DNA from: Roseimaritima sp.
GTDB taxonomy: Bacteria > Planctomycetota > Planctomycetia > Pirellulales > Pirellulaceae
DNA length: 10,218 nucleotides
NCBI GenBank assembly: GCA_007124075.1
Contig: SLFV01000027.1
Span: 1 to 10,218 of the forward strand
Direction: 5' to 3'
Shown: positions 9,312-10,218 of the stretch, in pieces
Position numbering within the stretch: position 1 is the first letter of the stretch
How the letters are laid out: every line of letters begins with the position of its first letter
Position numbers and translations under genes: made by a program
The notes under the pieces: generated by a model
The model's database searches: none
Seen by the model: only the letters and a program-made list of their open reading frames with translations
What the model was told of the DNA's origin: nothing

Positions 9312-10218
9312 ATGCCGAGGAACATTTGTCGCTGGGGTTTTTTAAGTACGGCAGCAATCGGACGTAAAAACTGGAAAGCTGTTCGCTTAAGTGGTAATGC
9401 AACCGTGACGGCGGTGGCCAGTCGAACCACGCTGGCAGCTCAGCAATTTATCCAGGAGTGTATGGATGAGGTCCCCATGTCTCCCGAACGACCTGTGGCG
9501 GTCGAAGGCTACGAGGCCCTGTTGCAACGCGACGACGTGGATGCGGTCTACATTCCGTTACCCACCGCGATGCGCGCTCGGTGGGTGCGGCAGGCAGCGG
9601 CGTCAGGAAAACACGTTTTGTGTGAGAAGCCGGTGGCGATCGATCATGCGCAGGCGTTGGATATGGTCCAAGCCTGTCGCGAACATGGCGTGCAGTTCAT
9701 GGATGGAGTGATGTTGAATCACAGCCGACGCCTGGAGGCGATGAAGGCGGATCTGACCGGAGCGGGTGGCATCGGCAGCCTCCGCCGCGTTTACGCTGCG
9801 TTTACTTTTAACGGGGGGGATGATTTCAATCGATCCAACATTCGCACCGACAGTCGGTTGGAACCACATGGATGCCTGGGCGATTTGGGTTGGTATTCCA
9901 TTCGTATCCTACTGTGGGCGTTTGGTTATCAGTTGCCCGTGGCGGTTACGGCACGCTCGTTACGCGGTTTGCAAGGGGAACACAGCCCCGCACCAGTACC
10001 GGGAGAGTTTTCCGCCGAACTATTTTTTCCTGGTGGCGCCACCGCCGCGCTGTATAACTCGTTCGTAACTGAAAACCAGCAAATAGCGATCTTTTCCGGT
10101 GATCGTGGCTACGTTCAACTTGATGACTTTGTCCTGCCATTTTACAGTCCCGAACGATCATGGACGTGCAATCAAAACGTGTTGGAGGTCGATAATTGTC
10201 GTTGGAACATGCGACAAC
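9312..10218 (+). CDS. Gfo/Idh/MocA-family oxidoreductase, N-terminal 302 residues (cut by window edge)
   Basis: The frame is open from ATG 9312 to the right edge. The product begins MPRNICRWGFLSTAAIGRKN, a Rossmann nucleotide-binding start in which the second glycine of the usual G-x-L-G-T-A is Ser 12. It continues with VTAVASR (32-38), VDAVYIPLPT (76-85) and GKHVLCEKP (99-107), the EKP motif whose lysine (106) is the expected catalytic/cofactor residue. In the C-terminal substrate domain, EPHGCLGDLGWYSIR (184-198) matches the GFOR/dihydrodiol dehydrogenase-type motif, with Tyr 195 in the active-site position. Such enzymes oxidise or reduce sugars, cyclitols or related alcohols with NAD(P); the substrate cannot be read from sequence. 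The family is greatly expanded in planctomycetes. The upstream Shine-Dalgarno is weak (GAGAAATAGG just before ATG), but the start fits the family exactly. It is missing perhaps the last 30-60 residues. Confidence 0.93.
   Translation, partial: MPRNICRWGFLSTAAIGRKNWKAVRLSGNATVTAVASRTTLAAQQFIQECMDEVPMSPERPVAVEGYEALLQRDDVDAVYIPLPTAMRARWVRQAAASGKHVLCEKPVAIDHAQALDMVQACREHGVQFMDGVMLNHSRRLEAMKADLTGAGGIGSLRRVYAAFTFNGGDDFNRSNIRTDSRLEPHGCLGDLGWYSIRILLWAFGYQLPVAVTARSLRGLQGEHSPAPVPGEFSAELFFPGGATAALYNSFVTENQQIAIFSGDRGYVQLDDFVLPFYSPERSWTCNQNVLEVDNCRWNMRQ

Noticed and set aside
9217..9402. 61-codon minus-strand open frame
   Set aside because: It is antisense to the promoter and first codons of the Gfo/Idh/MocA gene and has no supporting signal.
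9466..9711. Plus-strand open frames at 9466-9711 and 9766-10068
   Set aside because: They are out-of-frame shadows of the continuous oxidoreductase reading frame that starts at 9312; no frameshift is needed in that frame.

Overview
The window looks like ordinary chromosome from a planctomycete, most likely of the Pirellulaceae/Rhodopirellula type. This is inferred from gene content and style, not from a marker gene. The pointers are a MoxR ATPase, a Gfo/Idh/MocA oxidoreductase of the kind that is abundant in this phylum, a multi-TM protein of a type I associate with planctomycete genomes, a very large hook protein, scattered GTG starts and loosely packed genes. GC content is moderate. No rRNA, tRNA, CRISPR array, integrase or transposase gene was seen.

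Layout from left to right. A MoxR-family AAA+ ATPase (minus strand) is cut by the left edge at 1. At 616-1035 (minus) lies a 139-aa protein made of about four degenerate copies of a GspE/MshE-N-like helical motif. Divergent from it is thiC (1275-2606, plus), with a structured leader. A strong GC-rich hairpin at 2641-2665 separates thiC from the convergent flgE. The flagellar hook pair flgD-flgE runs on the minus strand (5624 to 2721), with the flgD stop codon overlapping the flgE Shine-Dalgarno sequence. Upstream, on the same strand, are a 538-aa polytopic membrane protein with GT-C-like architecture (5818-7434) and, 10 bp before it, a GAF plus SpoIIE-type phosphatase-like protein (7445-8971) in which most metal-binding residues appear lost. 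A 340-bp divergent intergenic region follows. It holds a REP/MITE-like palindrome at 9039-9098 and a possible promoter for a Gfo/Idh/MocA oxidoreductase (9312 to the right edge, plus).

Functional reading. flgD and flgE work together: the cap protein guides polymerisation of the hook protein. The hook protein is about twice the usual length and carries an internally duplicated beta-sandwich-like insert. The GAF/SpoIIE-like and membrane-protein genes are probably co-transcribed, but a 193-bp gap separates them from flgD, so a flagellar link is only positional. thiC, the MoxR gene and the oxidoreductase are separate housekeeping or accessory units. The points most worth a second look are the apparently catalytically dead SpoIIE-like domain, the FlgE insert, the REP-like palindrome beside a gene whose N-terminus is uncertain, the stand-alone MshEN-like repeat protein, and the thiC leader, which folds but lacks the TPP riboswitch core.
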